A stretch of DNA of 52,408 bases from Leclercia adecarboxylata (GCA_002360945.1 DERO01000038.1:1-52408); one strand, 5' to 3'. Counted from the first letter of the stretch, positions 1 to 9,686 are shown. The notes: generated by a model from the letters alone, not told the origin. Numbers and translations are program-made.

Positions 1-2
1 GA

Positions 3-60
3 TGGAGGCGCATTATAGGGATCCCAGTTTTTAGCACAAGCATTTTTTCGATCTTTTCCG
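3..60 (-). promoter_or_regulatory. rRNA operon P1-type promoter reading out of the window
   Basis: On the minus strand there is a -10 TATAAT (12-17) and a -35 TTGTGC (34-39) separated by 16 bp. They are followed by the GC-rich discriminator GCGCCTCC and a likely start at A3. The A-rich stretch at about 42-58 looks like an UP element. The 16-bp spacer, off-consensus -35 and GC-rich discriminator are hallmarks of stringently controlled rrn P1 promoters, and in E. coli rrnD lies next to yrdA. The rRNA gene itself is outside the window, so its identity is inferred. Confidence 0.8.
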
Positions 61-192
61 CTGACTGTTCTTTTTTCGTTCTTTTCGCCGAAATCCCACC
101 CAATCTGCTTAAATAATGACGAAATTCCCCCTTGATCAAGCTGCACAATAGGATCAAAGTCTTCTGTAAAAAGCACATCAGTCGAGGTTGAT

Positions 193-747
193 ATGTCTGC
201 AGTACTCCGCCCCTATAAAGATCTTTCCCCCAAACAAGGCGATCGCGTCATGATCGACAGCAGTAGCGTGGTCATTGGCGATGTCCGGATGGGTGACGAC
301 GTCAGTATCTGGCCGCTGGTCGCCATTCGCGGGGATGTTAACTATGTCTCCATCGGCGCACGCACCAATATTCAGGATGGCAGCGTGCTGCATGTCACTC
401 ATAAATCCTCTTATAACCCCGAAGGCAATCCACTGATCGTTGGCGAAGACGTCACTGTCGGCCACAAAGTCATGTTGCACGGCTGCACGATCGGCAATCG
501 CGTTCTGGTGGGTATGGGATCGATTTTGTTGGATGGTGCAGTAATAGAAGATGAGGTGATGATTGGTGCCGGGAGTCTGGTTCCGCAAAACAAGCGGCTG
601 GAAAGTGGCTTTCTCTATTTAGGAAGTCCGGTCAAACAGATCCGCCCCCTGACGGAAGCGGAAAAGGAAGGTCTGAAGTATTCAGCCAATAACTACGTTA
701 AATGGAAGAATGATTATCTGGATCAGGAGAGCCAGAACCACCCCTGA
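193..747 (+). CDS. yrdA: Gamma-carbonic anhydrase family protein YrdA
   Basis: 184 aa, the same length as E. coli YrdA. The protein is a left-handed beta-helix of hexapeptide repeats, seen as repeated I/V-G-x-x-V/T blocks from about residue 28 to 150 (for example VIGDVRMGDDVSIWPLVAIR). Histidines in the HVTHKS and GHKVMLHGC segments match the metal-binding positions of the gamma-carbonic anhydrase/YrdA-PaaY family. Physiological activity of YrdA is not settled. The 3' end overlaps the convergent yrdB by 25 bp. The start has a weak GAGG ribosome-binding site about 7 bases upstream. Confidence 0.95.
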   Translation: MSAVLRPYKDLSPKQGDRVMIDSSSVVIGDVRMGDDVSIWPLVAIRGDVNYVSIGARTNIQDGSVLHVTHKSSYNPEGNPLIVGEDVTVGHKVMLHGCTIGNRVLVGMGSILLDGAVIEDEVMIGAGSLVPQNKRLESGFLYLGSPVKQIRPLTEAEKEGLKYSANNYVKWKNDYLDQESQNHP

Positions 748-971
748 TCGTCCTCGTCACCATCGCGGATCGCATCGCTGGCTTCTTCTTCCAGATCCCA
801 GCGATGTTCACGAAAGATATTCAGCGGCAGGCCCTCGCCAAAACGCCGCACCAGCGCTGCCCCTTCAATCGCACACATCATTTGCATGCCATTCACCAGA
901 GCGGGAAAACAGACGGCCAGCTTTTCGTCGTCCCACGTTTCCCGATCCGGGAACTGGATTGCCTGATTCAT
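723..971 (-). CDS. yrdB: DUF1488 family protein YrdB
   Basis: 82 aa, small and acidic, beginning [17 protein letters not shown] and ending in an acidic tail with [11 protein letters not shown]. It matches the DUF1488 family (E. coli YrdB, about 85 aa), whose function is unknown. It is the last gene of the leftward dprA-smg-yrdD-tsaC-aroE-yrdB run. Its ATG overlaps the aroE stop as ATGA (968-971), which points to translational coupling. Its 3' end runs 25 bp into the opposite-strand yrdA coding sequence. Confidence 0.9.
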   Translation of the reverse strand: MNQAIQFPDRETWDDEKLAVCFPALVNGMQMMCAIEGAALVRRFGEGLPLNIFREHRWDLEEEASDAIRDGDEDDQGWFWLS

Positions 972-1786
972 GCTGACAATTCCAGTTTTAGCTTTTCAAT
1001 AACCGGTTCAACTGCCGGCAATACACCGTGCCATAACATGACGGCGTGTGCGGCCTGTCCCACCAGCATTCCCAGCCCATCAGCAAGATATTTTGCGCCA
1101 TGCTGTTCACACCAGTTCAGAAAAGGCGTCTTGCCTTTCTGGTAAAACATGTCGTAGCAGCGAACCTGCGCATTAATTAATGAAGAAGGAATAGCGGGAA
1201 CGTCACCAGCTATACCACTTGAGGTTGCATTAATGATCAGATCAAACTCATGTCCGCTCAGGTCGTTCATGGCTACCGCATGAATGCTTCCCGTATGGGC
1301 AAAAAGGGTGGCCAGTTCTACCGCGCGGGAATAAGTACGATTGGTAATGGTCACCGCACAATCCAGAGAGAGCAGCGGTAGAATTACCCCACGTGACGCA
1401 CCACCCGCACCGATAAGCAGGATACGAGCGCCAGGTTTGATAAATAACAGCCGCTCCAGATCGCTCAGCAAGCCGATACCGTCCGTGTTGTCTCCCAGAA
1501 TCCGACCATCTTCAAGCCGCTTAAGGGTATTCACCGCTCCCGCAAGGGATGCACGTTCCGTTAACTCATCGGCGCGCTCAAATGCCTCTTCTTTAAAAGG
1601 CACGGTGACGTTCGCCCCTTTACCGCCATCAGTAAAGAAACTGTCCAGCGTCGTCACAAAGGCATCGACAGGCGCAAGTACGCGACCATACGGATGTTCG
1701 ATGTTCAGTTGCTGCGCAAATTGCTGATGAATAAACGGCGACTTGCTGTGAGCGATTGGATTACCAAAAACGGCGTACGTTTCCAT
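968..1786 (-). CDS. aroE: Shikimate dehydrogenase (NADP+)
   Basis: 272 aa, as in E. coli AroE. It reduces 3-dehydroshikimate to shikimate with NADPH in aromatic amino acid synthesis (cytoplasm). The N-terminal substrate domain has SKSP at residues 14-17, catalytic Lys65 in NVTVPFK and Asp102 in GDNTDG. The Rossmann domain has GAGGASRG and the NRT adenosine-phosphate motif. The start lies only 4 bases after the tsaC stop, and the end overlaps yrdB by 4 bp, so it is an internal gene of the leftward operon. Confidence 0.98.
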   Translation of the reverse strand: METYAVFGNPIAHSKSPFIHQQFAQQLNIEHPYGRVLAPVDAFVTTLDSFFTDGGKGANVTVPFKEEAFERADELTERASLAGAVNTLKRLEDGRILGDNTDGIGLLSDLERLLFIKPGARILLIGAGGASRGVILPLLSLDCAVTITNRTYSRAVELATLFAHTGSIHAVAMNDLSGHEFDLIINATSSGIAGDVPAIPSSLINAQVRCYDMFYQKGKTPFLNWCEQHGAKYLADGLGMLVGQAAHAVMLWHGVLPAVEPVIEKLKLELSA

Positions 1787-1790
1787 CTGA

Positions 1791-2363
1791 TTACCCCTGG
1801 CGAAAACGTTCGCCGGTCAAAGCATCACGAATTTCTGACGGATTCAGGCGGCCACCGGTTTCGCCGATAACCACCGGGAAATCGTCACCAAACTGCGCTA
1901 ACACCTCTTCAGAGGTGCGGCATGGAGGCAGGCCTGTCAGATTGGCGCTGGTAGAGACCAGCGGTTTGCCGAAACGATTACAGAGTTCGATAACCAATGG
2001 ATGGTCTGTCACGCGAACGGCAAGTGAATCAAACCGCCCTGTTAACCATCGCGGCGTTGTTGGCAGCGCCGGGAATACAAAGGTCACGGGACCCGGCCAG
2101 GCTGCAAAAATGGTTTCACGCTGCGCTAATGTCAACATGGAATCATCAATATAAGGTTTAAGCTGCTCGAAACTGGCAGCGATCAGAATCAGCCCTTTTT
2201 CAACGGGCCTCTGCTTGAGTGTTAACAGGCGCGTTACGGCCACTTCGCTGTCGGGATCGCATCCCACCCCAAAAACAGCTTCTGTTGGATAAGCGATGAC
2301 GTCTTCTTTATTCAGTACGTCCACCGCATGCGCGATGGAGACTGATTGCAGGTTATTATTCAC
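1791..2363 (-). CDS. tsaC: Threonylcarbamoyl-AMP synthase TsaC
   Basis: 190 aa from a GTG start (residues MNNNLQ...), the E. coli TsaC length. An upstream in-frame ATG would give 200 aa but falls inside yrdD and adds residues not found in the family. The enzyme makes threonylcarbamoyl-AMP from threonine, bicarbonate and ATP, for t6A37 of ANN-decoding tRNAs. The YrdC/Sua5 fold is shown by [13 protein letters not shown], KxR (KQRP), WPGPVTFVF and STSANLTG. It overlaps the end of yrdD by 8 bp. Confidence 0.96.
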   Translation of the reverse strand: MNNNLQSVSIAHAVDVLNKEDVIAYPTEAVFGVGCDPDSEVAVTRLLTLKQRPVEKGLILIAASFEQLKPYIDDSMLTLAQRETIFAAWPGPVTFVFPALPTTPRWLTGRFDSLAVRVTDHPLVIELCNRFGKPLVSTSANLTGLPPCRTSEEVLAQFGDDFPVVIGETGGRLNPSEIRDALTGERFRQG

Positions 2364-2910
2364 TTTTTTGATCCGCCGAAACCGGCTTTCCACATTGTTT
2401 ACTGGCGCAAAAACGCTTCATGCCTTGCGCCGTTTTCTTCTCGATAAGTAGCGGGTAGTGGCACTCAGGACAACTCCCCGCCACCGGTTTGAAATTGGTA
2501 ACGAACTGACATTCAGGATAACGATCGCAGGAGTGGAATGTCTTACCATATCGTGAACGCCGTTGAACAAGATGGCCGCTGTCGCATTGCGGACAGGCCA
2601 GAGCTGTTTCATCGGGTTTATCAATCTGTTCAGTGTGATCACATTCAGGATAGCGGCTACAGCCGATAAACATGCCAAAACGCCCCTGACGTAGCGCCAG
2701 ATCGCCGCCGCATTGCGGGCAAGCCTGTCCCTCCAGAACTTTAACAATATGCCCGTCCGCCTGGCTTTTCAGGGGACGGACATAATCACAGTCTGGATAG
2801 TGTGAACAACCGAGAAACGGCCCGTGTTTACCGGACCGGATAACAAGCTCTGCCCCGCACTGCGGACAGGGCTCATTTTTATGCACCGTAAATAGTGCTG
2901 ATTTGGCCAT
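2356..2910 (-). CDS. yrdD: Topoisomerase I-type zinc-ribbon protein YrdD
   Basis: 184 aa (E. coli about 180). It is a string of C4 zinc ribbons like those at the C-terminus of DNA topoisomerase I: CPQC near residue 15, then [31 protein letters not shown] and CPEC in turn, making four modules. There is no catalytic topoisomerase domain, so it is a stand-alone DNA- or RNA-binding module whose role is not established. It lies between smg and tsaC on the same strand. Confidence 0.93.
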   Translation of the reverse strand: MAKSALFTVHKNEPCPQCGAELVIRSGKHGPFLGCSHYPDCDYVRPLKSQADGHIVKVLEGQACPQCGGDLALRQGRFGMFIGCSRYPECDHTEQIDKPDETALACPQCDSGHLVQRRSRYGKTFHSCDRYPECQFVTNFKPVAGSCPECHYPLLIEKKTAQGMKRFCASKQCGKPVSADQKSE

Positions 2911-2936
2911 AACAACTCTTGGTGCTGCATCATGAA

Positions 2937-3410
2937 TTAATGCAGCATACCTTCATTCACTTCAAAGAGTAATTCTTCCATTTGCTGATAGGCATTTTCA
3001 CAGCCCGGAATGTTGAAAAGAACCATCAGGATGACCCACTTCAGATCTTCCAGCTCAAATTCTGCCGTATCCAGCGCCATGACGCGCTCTATCACCATTT
3101 CTCTCGTTTCGAGGTTCAGCACCTGAATCTGCTCCAGGAATAAAACAAATCCCCGGCAACTGGCATCCAGCCTTTCACACTCTTCAGCCGTATAGATGCG
3201 TACAGACAGCGGATCGGAAGCTAACTGCATCGGTTCGGCGAGGCCTTCCTGATAATCAGCCAGTTTTTCGAGCCATATTAACGCGTTGTAAATATCTTCC
3301 CGATCGAAACCTGCATCGGTGAGATCGCGTGTAAGTTTGTCCTGATCCACGCGTGCTTCAGCTTCGTTATGGATGTAAGTCTCAAACAAATACATGAGTA
3401 CGTCGAACAT
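2937..3410 (-). CDS. smg: DUF494 family protein Smg
   Basis: 157 aa, the same length as E. coli Smg. It begins [18 protein letters not shown] and is mostly helical and acidic. The family (DUF494) is a constant neighbour of dprA in gammaproteobacteria but has no firm function. Its 5' end overlaps the 3' end of dprA by 29 bp, so the two are probably translationally coupled. There is no membrane segment or signal peptide. Confidence 0.95.
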   Translation of the reverse strand: MFDVLMYLFETYIHNEAEARVDQDKLTRDLTDAGFDREDIYNALIWLEKLADYQEGLAEPMQLASDPLSVRIYTAEECERLDASCRGFVLFLEQIQVLNLETREMVIERVMALDTAEFELEDLKWVILMVLFNIPGCENAYQQMEELLFEVNEGMLH

Positions 3411-4506
3411 GGCTTGCCCTCCTTAATCGGACATAGCCGCCGGGTACAGCTGCGATCCATCCTGCTAACTCCAGTTCGAGTAGCTGTGCTACCGTTACTG
3501 GCACAGGTTGGCCGGCACGTTCAGCGACAACGTCAACAGGTGTTACCTCATCTCCTACGTTAGCCAGGAGCTCAGGAAATGGCAATGCTACCTGCTCCTG
3601 ATCTGATGAATAAACCCAATTTTCGGGATCCGCGGGCAGCCAGTTAAGGCCATATCGCAAACTTTCCAGAATATCTTCTGCCGCGGTCACTGGTGTGGCG
3701 CCTTGCTTAATTAACCAGTGCGGCCCCTCACATCCAGGGTTTCCTATCGCGCCTGGCAGCGCAAAAACTTCGCGTCCCTGTTCAAGTGCGCATTTCGCGG
3801 TAACGAGTGAACCGCTTCTTATCAGGGCCTCTATAACGAACACTCCCTGACTGAGGCCGCTAATGATGCGATTGCGCCGGGGGAAATTACCGGGCCAGGG
3901 GGGCGTAGCGAGGGGAAACTCCGAAACGACGGCGCCGCCGCTCTCAACAAGACGCGTTGCCAGCGAGGTATGACGGCGGGGATAGATCTCGGATAAGCCA
4001 TTTCCCAAAACCGCTACGCTTTTCCCCTTAACGGCGAGCGCGGCGCGATGCGCAATCCCATCAATCCCACACGCCAGGCCACTGGTAATGGTCAGGCCCG
4101 CCTGGGCTAACTGCTCACAAAGGATTGTTCCCCACCGCTCCCCGTACCAGGAGTGGGAACGGCTGCCAACGACGGCCAACTGTAGACTCGACAGCATATG
4201 CACATCCCCTCTGACAAACAAAGCGCCCGGGTAATCCGCAATGGCGCGTAGCTGAGCTGGGTACAGGACGCTGTCTGCACTTATCAAGTGATGACCCGGC
4301 TCAGCCAGCCATACCATGCTGCGCTCAATTTCACGCGGCGAAAATGAAAAGAACCGCGCCTTTTGCTTTTGGGTCAGCCCCATTCCTGCCAGCACAGTGG
4401 CATCAATCTGGAGTTCGCGCTGTAACTGCTGCGCTATTGCCACCATCTTGTCGCCGTACAGTTCTCCAATGCTTATCAGGCGTAACCATATCTCTGTGGA
4501 TGTCAT
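3382..4506 (-). CDS. dprA: DNA-processing protein DprA (Smf)
   Basis: 374 aa from the ATG at 4506, equal to E. coli DprA. An ATG five codons upstream is less likely because GGGGAAAGG lies directly before 4506. DprA binds single-stranded DNA and loads RecA. The Rossmann core has [35 protein letters not shown] and the SGSLVTA segment, with a C-terminal winged-helix domain. The usual Arg of the GLARGID motif is Cys here (codon TGT). It is the first gene of the leftward operon and lies head to head with def. Confidence 0.96.
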   Translation of the reverse strand: MTSTEIWLRLISIGELYGDKMVAIAQQLQRELQIDATVLAGMGLTQKQKARFFSFSPREIERSMVWLAEPGHHLISADSVLYPAQLRAIADYPGALFVRGDVHMLSSLQLAVVGSRSHSWYGERWGTILCEQLAQAGLTITSGLACGIDGIAHRAALAVKGKSVAVLGNGLSEIYPRRHTSLATRLVESGGAVVSEFPLATPPWPGNFPRRNRIISGLSQGVFVIEALIRSGSLVTAKCALEQGREVFALPGAIGNPGCEGPHWLIKQGATPVTAAEDILESLRYGLNWLPADPENWVYSSDQEQVALPFPELLANVGDEVTPVDVVAERAGQPVPVTVAQLLELELAGWIAAVPGGYVRLRRASHVRRTHVFV

Positions 4507-4558
4507 CCTTTCCCCTGCCACAAGCCGCTATAGCAATCTTTGCGATTGGTCACTGATG

Positions 4559-4588
4559 CTGTCAATCAGAGGGGGTTTTGTCTAGAAT
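4559..4588 (+). promoter_or_regulatory. Candidate def-fmt promoter
   Basis: There is a -35 CTGTCA (4559-4564), an 18-bp spacer and a -10 TAGAAT (4583-4588), placing the start of transcription about 40 bases before the def ATG at 4634. It lies in the 127-bp divergent region between dprA and def. Matches are 4/6 and 5/6 to the sigma-70 consensus. No experimental support is available here. Confidence 0.4.
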
Positions 4589-4633
4589 AGAGGGTATATT
4601 CTTATCAACTCCTGAATACGACTCTGGAAAAAT

Positions 4634-5143
4634 ATGGCAGTTTTGCAAGTGTTACATATCCCGGACGAGCGCCTTCGCAAAGTCGCCGAACCGGTTAAAG
4701 AAGTGAATGCAGAAATTCAACGTATCGTTGATGATATGTTCGATACGATGTACGCCGAAGAAGGCATCGGTCTTGCGGCGACGCAGGTTGATATTCATCA
4801 GCGCATTATCGTAATCGACGTTTCCGAAAACCGTGAAGGACGCCTGGTATTAATTAACCCGGAGTTACTGGAAAAAAGCGGCGAAACCGGAATCGAAGAA
4901 GGCTGTCTCTCTATTCCTGAGCAGCGTGCACTGGTTCCTCGTGCAGAGAAAGTCAAAATCCGCGCGCTCGATCGCGACGGAAAGCCGTTCGAACTGGAAG
5001 CAGACGACCTGCTGGCAATTTGCATTCAGCATGAGATGGATCATCTTGTCGGTAAACTGTTTATCGATTATCTCTCGCCACTGAAACAGCAGCGTATTCG
5101 TCAGAAAGTAGAGAAACTGGATCGCATGCGCGCTCGCGCATAA
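4634..5143 (+). CDS. def: Peptide deformylase
   Basis: 169 aa, as in E. coli. It removes the formyl group from the N-terminal methionine of nascent proteins at the ribosome exit. All three motifs are present: GIGLAATQ (44-51), EEGCLS with metal-ligand Cys91, and QHEMDH with His133, Glu134 and His137 (HExxH). It is the first gene of def-fmt-rsmB-trkA. The fmt GTG lies 25 bases after its stop, pairing the enzyme that removes formyl groups with the one that adds them. Confidence 0.98.
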   Translation: MAVLQVLHIPDERLRKVAEPVKEVNAEIQRIVDDMFDTMYAEEGIGLAATQVDIHQRIIVIDVSENREGRLVLINPELLEKSGETGIEEGCLSIPEQRALVPRAEKVKIRALDRDGKPFELEADDLLAICIQHEMDHLVGKLFIDYLSPLKQQRIRQKVEKLDRMRARA

Positions 5144-5168
5144 TGTGACCCCGGATACAAGGATTAAC

Positions 5169-6116
5169 GTGTCTACATCACTACGTATCATCTTCGCAGG
5201 AACACCTGACTTCGCAGCGCGTCATCTGGACGCGCTGTTGTCGTCTGGCCATCAGGTTGTTGGCGTTTTTACCCAGCCCGATCGTCCGGCAGGCCGTGGT
5301 AAAAAATTGATGCCGAGCCCGGTTAAAGTGCTGGCAGAAGAGCACGGCTTACCGGTGTTTCAGCCTGCTTCGTTACGGCCGCAGGAAAACCAGCAACTGG
5401 TCGCTGATTTAAATGCAGATGTCATGGTGGTTGTGGCCTATGGTCTCATTCTGCCAAAAGCGGTGCTGGATATGCCGCGCCTGGGTTGCATCAATGTCCA
5501 CGGTTCACTGCTTCCGCGCTGGCGCGGGGCGGCGCCAATACAACGTTCATTGTGGGCCGGAGATACCGACACTGGCGTGACGATCATGCAGATGGACGTA
5601 GGTCTGGATACCGGCGACATGCTTTATAAGCTCGCTTGCCCCATTACTGCCGAAGACACCAGCGCCACGCTGTATGACAAACTGGCGGAGCTTGGGCCAA
5701 AAGGTCTTATCGATACGCTGCAGCAACTGGCAGATAACCGTGCTCAGCCTGAAGTTCAGGACGAAGCTCTGGTGACCTATGCCGAAAAGCTCAGCAAAGA
5801 AGAGGCACGCCTCGACTGGTCCCTTCCCGCAGCCCAGCTTGAACGTTGCATTCGGGCATTTAATCCCTGGCCAATGAGCTGGGTGGAGATAGACGGGCAG
5901 CCGGTGAAAGTCTGGCAGGCCTCCGTTATTGCCGGACAGGCAAACGCCGCGCCCGGAACGATTATTGAAGCCAGTAAGCAGGGTATTCAGGTTGCAACTG
6001 TTGAAGGGATCCTGAATCTGGAATCCTTACAACCTGCAGGTAAAAAAGCCATGAGCGCGCAGGACCTTCTGAACTCACGCCGTGAATGGTTTACGCCTGG
6101 CAATAGTCTCGCCTGA
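5169..6116 (+). CDS. fmt: Methionyl-tRNA formyltransferase
   Basis: 315 aa from a GTG start at 5169 preceded by AAGGA (5159-5163), the same length and start codon as E. coli Fmt. An in-frame ATG at 5145 overlaps the def end and has no ribosome-binding site. The enzyme formylates initiator Met-tRNA with 10-formyl-tetrahydrofolate. The hydrolase core has [39 protein letters not shown] (catalytic Asn109 and His111) and [11 protein letters not shown] (catalytic Asp). A C-terminal OB-fold tRNA-binding domain follows from about residue 210. Confidence 0.97.
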   Translation: MSTSLRIIFAGTPDFAARHLDALLSSGHQVVGVFTQPDRPAGRGKKLMPSPVKVLAEEHGLPVFQPASLRPQENQQLVADLNADVMVVVAYGLILPKAVLDMPRLGCINVHGSLLPRWRGAAPIQRSLWAGDTDTGVTIMQMDVGLDTGDMLYKLACPITAEDTSATLYDKLAELGPKGLIDTLQQLADNRAQPEVQDEALVTYAEKLSKEEARLDWSLPAAQLERCIRAFNPWPMSWVEIDGQPVKVWQASVIAGQANAAPGTIIEASKQGIQVATVEGILNLESLQPAGKKAMSAQDLLNSRREWFTPGNSLA

Positions 6117-6133
6117 GATCATCTCCATTTAAG

Positions 6134-6162
6134 GCCCGGTGTTTCCGGGCATTTTTATTTTT
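6134..6162 (+). terminator. Hairpin with U-tract between fmt and rsmB
   Basis: GCCCGG (6134-6139), the loop TGTTT and CCGGGC (6145-6150) form a perfect 6-bp stem, followed by ATTTTTATTTTTG. This has the form of an intrinsic terminator, but it ends only seven bases before the rsmB ATG. It is therefore probably partial, letting some transcription through into rsmB-trkA. Confidence 0.65.
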
Positions 6163-6168
6163 GCGGTT

Positions 6169-7455
6169 ATGAAAAAACAAAATTTACGCAGCCTGGCAGC
6201 ACAGGCGATTGAGCAAGTGGTCGAACAGGGCCAATCACTGAGCAATGTCCTGCCACCGTTACAGCAAAAAGTTTCCGATAAAGACAAGGCACTGCTTCAG
6301 GAGTTGTGCTTTGGCGTCCTGCGCACGCTACCTCAGCTGGAGTGGCTGATCGGTAAACTGATGGCGCGTCCGATGGCGGGCAAGCAGCGCGTGCTTCACT
6401 ATCTGATCATGGTCGGCTTCTATCAGTTATTGCATACCCGTATTCCGCCTCATGCCGCACTGGCTGAGACCGTGGAAGGCGCGGTTGCGGTAAAGCGCCC
6501 GCAGCTTAAGGGGCTGATTAACGGCGTGTTACGCCAGTTCCAGCGCCAACAGGAAGAGTTACTTGCTGAATTTGCGCGCACGGAAAAACGTTTCCTGCAT
6601 CCTGACTGGTTATTAAAACGACTTCAAAAGGCCTACCCTCAGCAGTGGGAAGCGCTGGTTGAAGCCAATAACCAGCGGCCGCCAATGTGGCTACGCGTCA
6701 ACCGCAACCACCACTCCCGCGACGCTTGGCTGGCGCTGCTGGAAAAAGCCGGAATGAGCGGATTCCCGCATCCGGATTATAGCGATGCGGTGCGTCTGGC
6801 TGCACCGGCACCGGTGCATACTCTTCCTGGATTTGAACAAGGCTGGGTTACCGTTCAGGATGCCTCCGCCCAGGGTTGCATGACCTGGCTTGAACCGCAA
6901 AATGGCGAGCGTGTTCTCGATCTGTGCGCCGCGCCTGGCGGTAAGACCACGCATATTCTTGAAGTCGCACCCCAGGTAAGCGTGATGGCCGTCGACGTTG
7001 ACGAGCAGCGTCTTTCCCGCGTCTATGAAAACCTTAAACGTCTGGGCATGAAGGCCGAAGTTAAGCAGGGCGACGGGCGCACACCTGCTAAGTGGTGTGG
7101 AGATGAACAGTTCGATCGTATTTTACTGGACGCCCCATGCTCTGCTACCGGCGTGATCCGCCGCCATCCGGATATTAAATGGCTACGCCGCGACCGGGAT
7201 ATCAATGAACTGGCGCAACTGCAGTCAGAGATTCTTGATGCCATCTGGCCACATCTGAAAACAGGCGGCACGCTGGTTTATGCTACCTGTTCTGTACTGC
7301 CAGAAGAGAACAGTCAGCAGATCGCGGCGTTCCTGAAGCGTACGCCTGATGCCCGTCTGCATCTGACCGGTACACCAGAGCAGCCCGGCAAACAAAACCT
7401 GCCTGGGGCAGAAGAAGGCGACGGCTTCTTTTACGCTAAGCTAATCAAAGAGTGA
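6169..7455 (+). CDS. rsmB: 16S rRNA m5C967 methyltransferase RsmB
   Basis: 428 aa from [12 protein letters not shown] (E. coli about 429). An ATG ten codons upstream would lie inside the terminator hairpin. It methylates C967 of 16S rRNA with SAM. The N-terminal NusB-like RNA-binding domain (about 1-140) is followed by the Fmu/NOL1 methyltransferase domain with [13 protein letters not shown] (SAM binding), [18 protein letters not shown] and [10 protein letters not shown] (two catalytic-region cysteines). No good Shine-Dalgarno sequence precedes it, since the upstream bases are the U-tract of the hairpin. Confidence 0.96.
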   Translation: MKKQNLRSLAAQAIEQVVEQGQSLSNVLPPLQQKVSDKDKALLQELCFGVLRTLPQLEWLIGKLMARPMAGKQRVLHYLIMVGFYQLLHTRIPPHAALAETVEGAVAVKRPQLKGLINGVLRQFQRQQEELLAEFARTEKRFLHPDWLLKRLQKAYPQQWEALVEANNQRPPMWLRVNRNHHSRDAWLALLEKAGMSGFPHPDYSDAVRLAAPAPVHTLPGFEQGWVTVQDASAQGCMTWLEPQNGERVLDLCAAPGGKTTHILEVAPQVSVMAVDVDEQRLSRVYENLKRLGMKAEVKQGDGRTPAKWCGDEQFDRILLDAPCSATGVIRRHPDIKWLRRDRDINELAQLQSEILDAIWPHLKTGGTLVYATCSVLPEENSQQIAAFLKRTPDARLHLTGTPEQPGKQNLPGAEEGDGFFYAKLIKE

Positions 7456-7477
7456 TGTTGATAACGGGTCACAAGAT

Positions 7478-8854
7478 ATGAAGATTATCATTCTGGGCGC
7501 GGGACAGGTAGGCGGTACGCTGGCAGAAAACCTGGTCGGTGAGAATAACGACATCACTATCGTTGATACCAATGGCGATCGTCTGCGTGGTCTGCAGGAT
7601 AAATTCGATCTGCGCGTGGTTCAGGGGCATGGCTCTCATCCGCGGGTATTGCGTGAAGCCGGTGCTGATGATGCCGATATGCTGGTTGCAGTGACCAGTT
7701 CAGATGAAACCAATATGGTTGCCTGTCAGGTCGCCTATTCGTTATTCAACACCCCGAACCGCATCGCGCGTATCCGTTCCCCGGATTATGTACGCGATGC
7801 CGATAAGTTATTTAATTCCGATGCGGTGCCTATCGACCATTTAATCGCACCAGAACAGCTGGTTATCGACAGTATTTACCGACTGATCGAATATCCGGGT
7901 GCGCTGCAGGTGGTTAATTTCGCGGAAGGCAAAGTCAGCCTTGCGGTGGTTAAAGCCTATTATGGTGGTCCGCTAATTGGTAACGCACTCTCCACCATGC
8001 GCGAACATATGCCGCATATCGATACCCGCGTCGCCGCAATTTTCCGCCATGACCGCCCTATCCGACCGCAAGGCTCCACCATTGTTGAAGCCGGGGATGA
8101 AGTATTCTTTATTGCCGCATCACAGCATATTCGTGCGGTGATGAGTGAGCTTCAGCGGCTGGAAAAACCCTACAAGCGGATCATGCTGGTCGGCGGCGGT
8201 AATATCGGTGCCGGTCTGGCTCGCCAGCTGGAAAAAGATTACAGCGTTAAATTGATCGAACGCGATCAACAGCGTGCTTCTGAGCTGGCAGAAAAACTGC
8301 AGAATACGATCGTTTTCTATGGCGATGCGTCGGATCAGGAACTCCTTGCCGAAGAGCATATCGATCAAGTCGATCTTTTCATTGCGGTTACCAACGATGA
8401 CGAAGCCAACATCATGTCAGCGATGCTAGCAAAACGGATGGGTGCGAAGAAGGTAATGGTGCTTATCCAGCGCAAAGCCTATGTCGATCTGGTGCAAGGA
8501 AGCGTTATCGATATTGCGATTTCCCCGCAACAGGCCACCATTTCTGCGCTGCTGAGCCATGTGCGTAAAGCGGATATCGTGGGGGTGTCTTCCCTGCGTC
8601 GTGGAGTTGCAGAGGCTATCGAAGCCGTCGCTCATGGCGATGAGAGCACGTCCCGCGTAGTTGGACGAACCATTGACGAGATTAAGCTCCCGCCGGGTAC
8701 CATCATTGGCGCGGTAGTAAGGGGTAATGATGTGATGATTGCCAACGACAATCTGCGCATCGAGCAGGGCGATCACGTCATCATGTTCCTGACAGATAAA
8801 AAGTTTATTACTGACGTCGAACGCCTGTTCCAGCCAAGTCCTTTCTTCCTGTAA
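7478..8854 (+). CDS. trkA: Trk potassium uptake regulatory subunit TrkA
   Basis: 458 aa, identical in length to E. coli TrkA. It is a peripheral NAD(H)-binding subunit that gates the TrkH/TrkG potassium channel at the inner membrane. Two tandem RCK units are visible: [18 protein letters not shown] at residue 1 and [16 protein letters not shown] near residue 234, each followed by an RCK_C domain. It follows rsmB by 22 bases and closes the run with a strong terminator. The channel subunits are not in this window. Confidence 0.98.
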   Translation: MKIIILGAGQVGGTLAENLVGENNDITIVDTNGDRLRGLQDKFDLRVVQGHGSHPRVLREAGADDADMLVAVTSSDETNMVACQVAYSLFNTPNRIARIRSPDYVRDADKLFNSDAVPIDHLIAPEQLVIDSIYRLIEYPGALQVVNFAEGKVSLAVVKAYYGGPLIGNALSTMREHMPHIDTRVAAIFRHDRPIRPQGSTIVEAGDEVFFIAASQHIRAVMSELQRLEKPYKRIMLVGGGNIGAGLARQLEKDYSVKLIERDQQRASELAEKLQNTIVFYGDASDQELLAEEHIDQVDLFIAVTNDDEANIMSAMLAKRMGAKKVMVLIQRKAYVDLVQGSVIDIAISPQQATISALLSHVRKADIVGVSSLRRGVAEAIEAVAHGDESTSRVVGRTIDEIKLPPGTIIGAVVRGNDVMIANDNLRIEQGDHVIMFLTDKKFITDVERLFQPSPFFL

Positions 8855-8860
8855 TACCCG

Positions 8861-8891
8861 AAAGGTGCTGCTTTCAGCACCTTTTCTTTTT
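8861..8891 (+). terminator. Intrinsic terminator of trkA
   Basis: AAAGGTGCTG (8861-8870), loop CTTT and CAGCACCTTT (8875-8884) form a perfect 10-bp stem, followed by TCTTTTT. It sits seven bases after the trkA stop and should end the def-fmt-rsmB-trkA transcript. Confidence 0.9.
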
Positions 8892-9001
8892 AACCAAATA
8901 ATATGTAAGGGTTATATTTCTGTGACGCATGTCTCTCTTCAATGGCAATCGGCTAATGATTTGTTAAACTTGTATCTGTCAGCTGGCACAAGGAGAACAA
9001 A

Positions 9002-9418
9002 ATGAGTTTTATTAAAGAGTTTCGCGAATTTGCGATGCGCGGAAATGTAGTGGATTTAGCTGTGGGTGTAATTATTGGTGCAGCGTTTGGTAAGATCGTT
9101 TCATCACTGGTTGCCGATATCATCATGCCCCCGCTCGGATTGTTAATTGGCGGGATTGATTTCAAACAGTTCGCTATAACCCTGCGGGAAGCACAAGGTG
9201 ATGTTCCTGCGGTAGTCATGCACTACGGCGTGTTTATTCAGAACGTATTTGATTTTGTGATTGTTGCTTTTGCCATCTTCATGGCTATTAAGCTCATCAA
9301 CAGATTGAACCGTAAGAAAAAAGAAGAACCGGCTGCGCCGGCAGCCCCATCGAAAGAAGAAGTGTTGCTGACAGAAATTCGTGACTTACTGAAAGCGCAA
9401 AACAGCCGCACTTTGTAA
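9002..9418 (+). CDS. mscL: Large-conductance mechanosensitive channel MscL
   Basis: 138 aa (E. coli 136). It is the pentameric inner-membrane osmotic safety valve. The amphipathic N-terminus [15 protein letters not shown] is followed by TM1, which contains the pore constriction [22 protein letters not shown]2 is [20 protein letters not shown], then comes a charged cytoplasmic KKKEEP linker and the C-terminal helix [16 protein letters not shown] strong AAGGAG site precedes the ATG. The last 33 bp overlap the 3' end of arfA on the other strand. Confidence 0.98.
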   Translation: MSFIKEFREFAMRGNVVDLAVGVIIGAAFGKIVSSLVADIIMPPLGLLIGGIDFKQFAITLREAQGDVPAVVMHYGVFIQNVFDFVIVAFAIFMAIKLINRLNRKKKEEPAAPAAPSKEEVLLTEIRDLLKAQNSRTL

Positions 9419-9631
9419 GGCTCTGAAAGCAAGAAGGCCAGTGGTAAGAAAGCGATTTGCTTGCTTGCCACTGGCCTCCCAGTTACCCCGTTTTGCATGT
9501 TTAGTTTTACGCAGATAACTTCCTTTCCCTTTCTTATTCTTCTCAATTCGCTGCCTGAATAAAGGATCATGTAATAATGCTTCAATAGCGTTATCGTTGA
9601 TTTGACCTTTCTTGTGCTGATAATGGCTCAT
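9386..9631 (-). CDS. arfA: Alternative ribosome-rescue factor ArfA
   Basis: 81 aa from [10 protein letters not shown], with GGAGA upstream at the proper distance. A longer in-frame extension overlaps zntR and is not family-like. ArfA recruits RF2 to ribosomes stalled on non-stop mRNA. The conserved part is [13 protein letters not shown] and the basic KNKKGKGSY region up to GNWEASGK near residue 56. A long hairpin covers codons 52-66, as in E. coli, where RNase III cleavage or termination there yields a truncated active protein and a non-stop message that tmRNA normally tags. It is the last gene of yhdN-zntR-arfA. Confidence 0.93.
   Translation of the reverse strand: MSHYQHKKGQINDNAIEALLHDPLFRQRIEKNKKGKGSYLRKTKHAKRGNWEASGKQANRFLTTGLLAFRALQSAAVLRFQ
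9435..9477 (-). terminator. Hairpin inside arfA coding region and downstream of mscL
   Basis: Arms 9435-9448 and 9464-9477 form a 14-bp stem with a single imperfection: a U-G wobble if read from the mscL strand, a C-A mismatch if read from the arfA strand. After the hairpin the arfA-strand transcript reads UCUUGCUUUC, a mild U-tract. From known arfA biology this is an RNase III substrate and/or terminator that makes arfA mRNA non-stop. On the + strand it may protect or end mscL mRNA. Confidence 0.75.
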
Positions 9632-9686
9632 AATTTCTCCGGTATATAGTAAATCGACGCAAGTGTAGAAGTCGTTGGCAAAAAAA

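Noticed and set aside
2364..2393. N-terminal extension of tsaC to an upstream ATG
   Set aside because: It lies inside yrdD and adds residues that family members lack. The GTG at 2363 restores the usual 190 residues.
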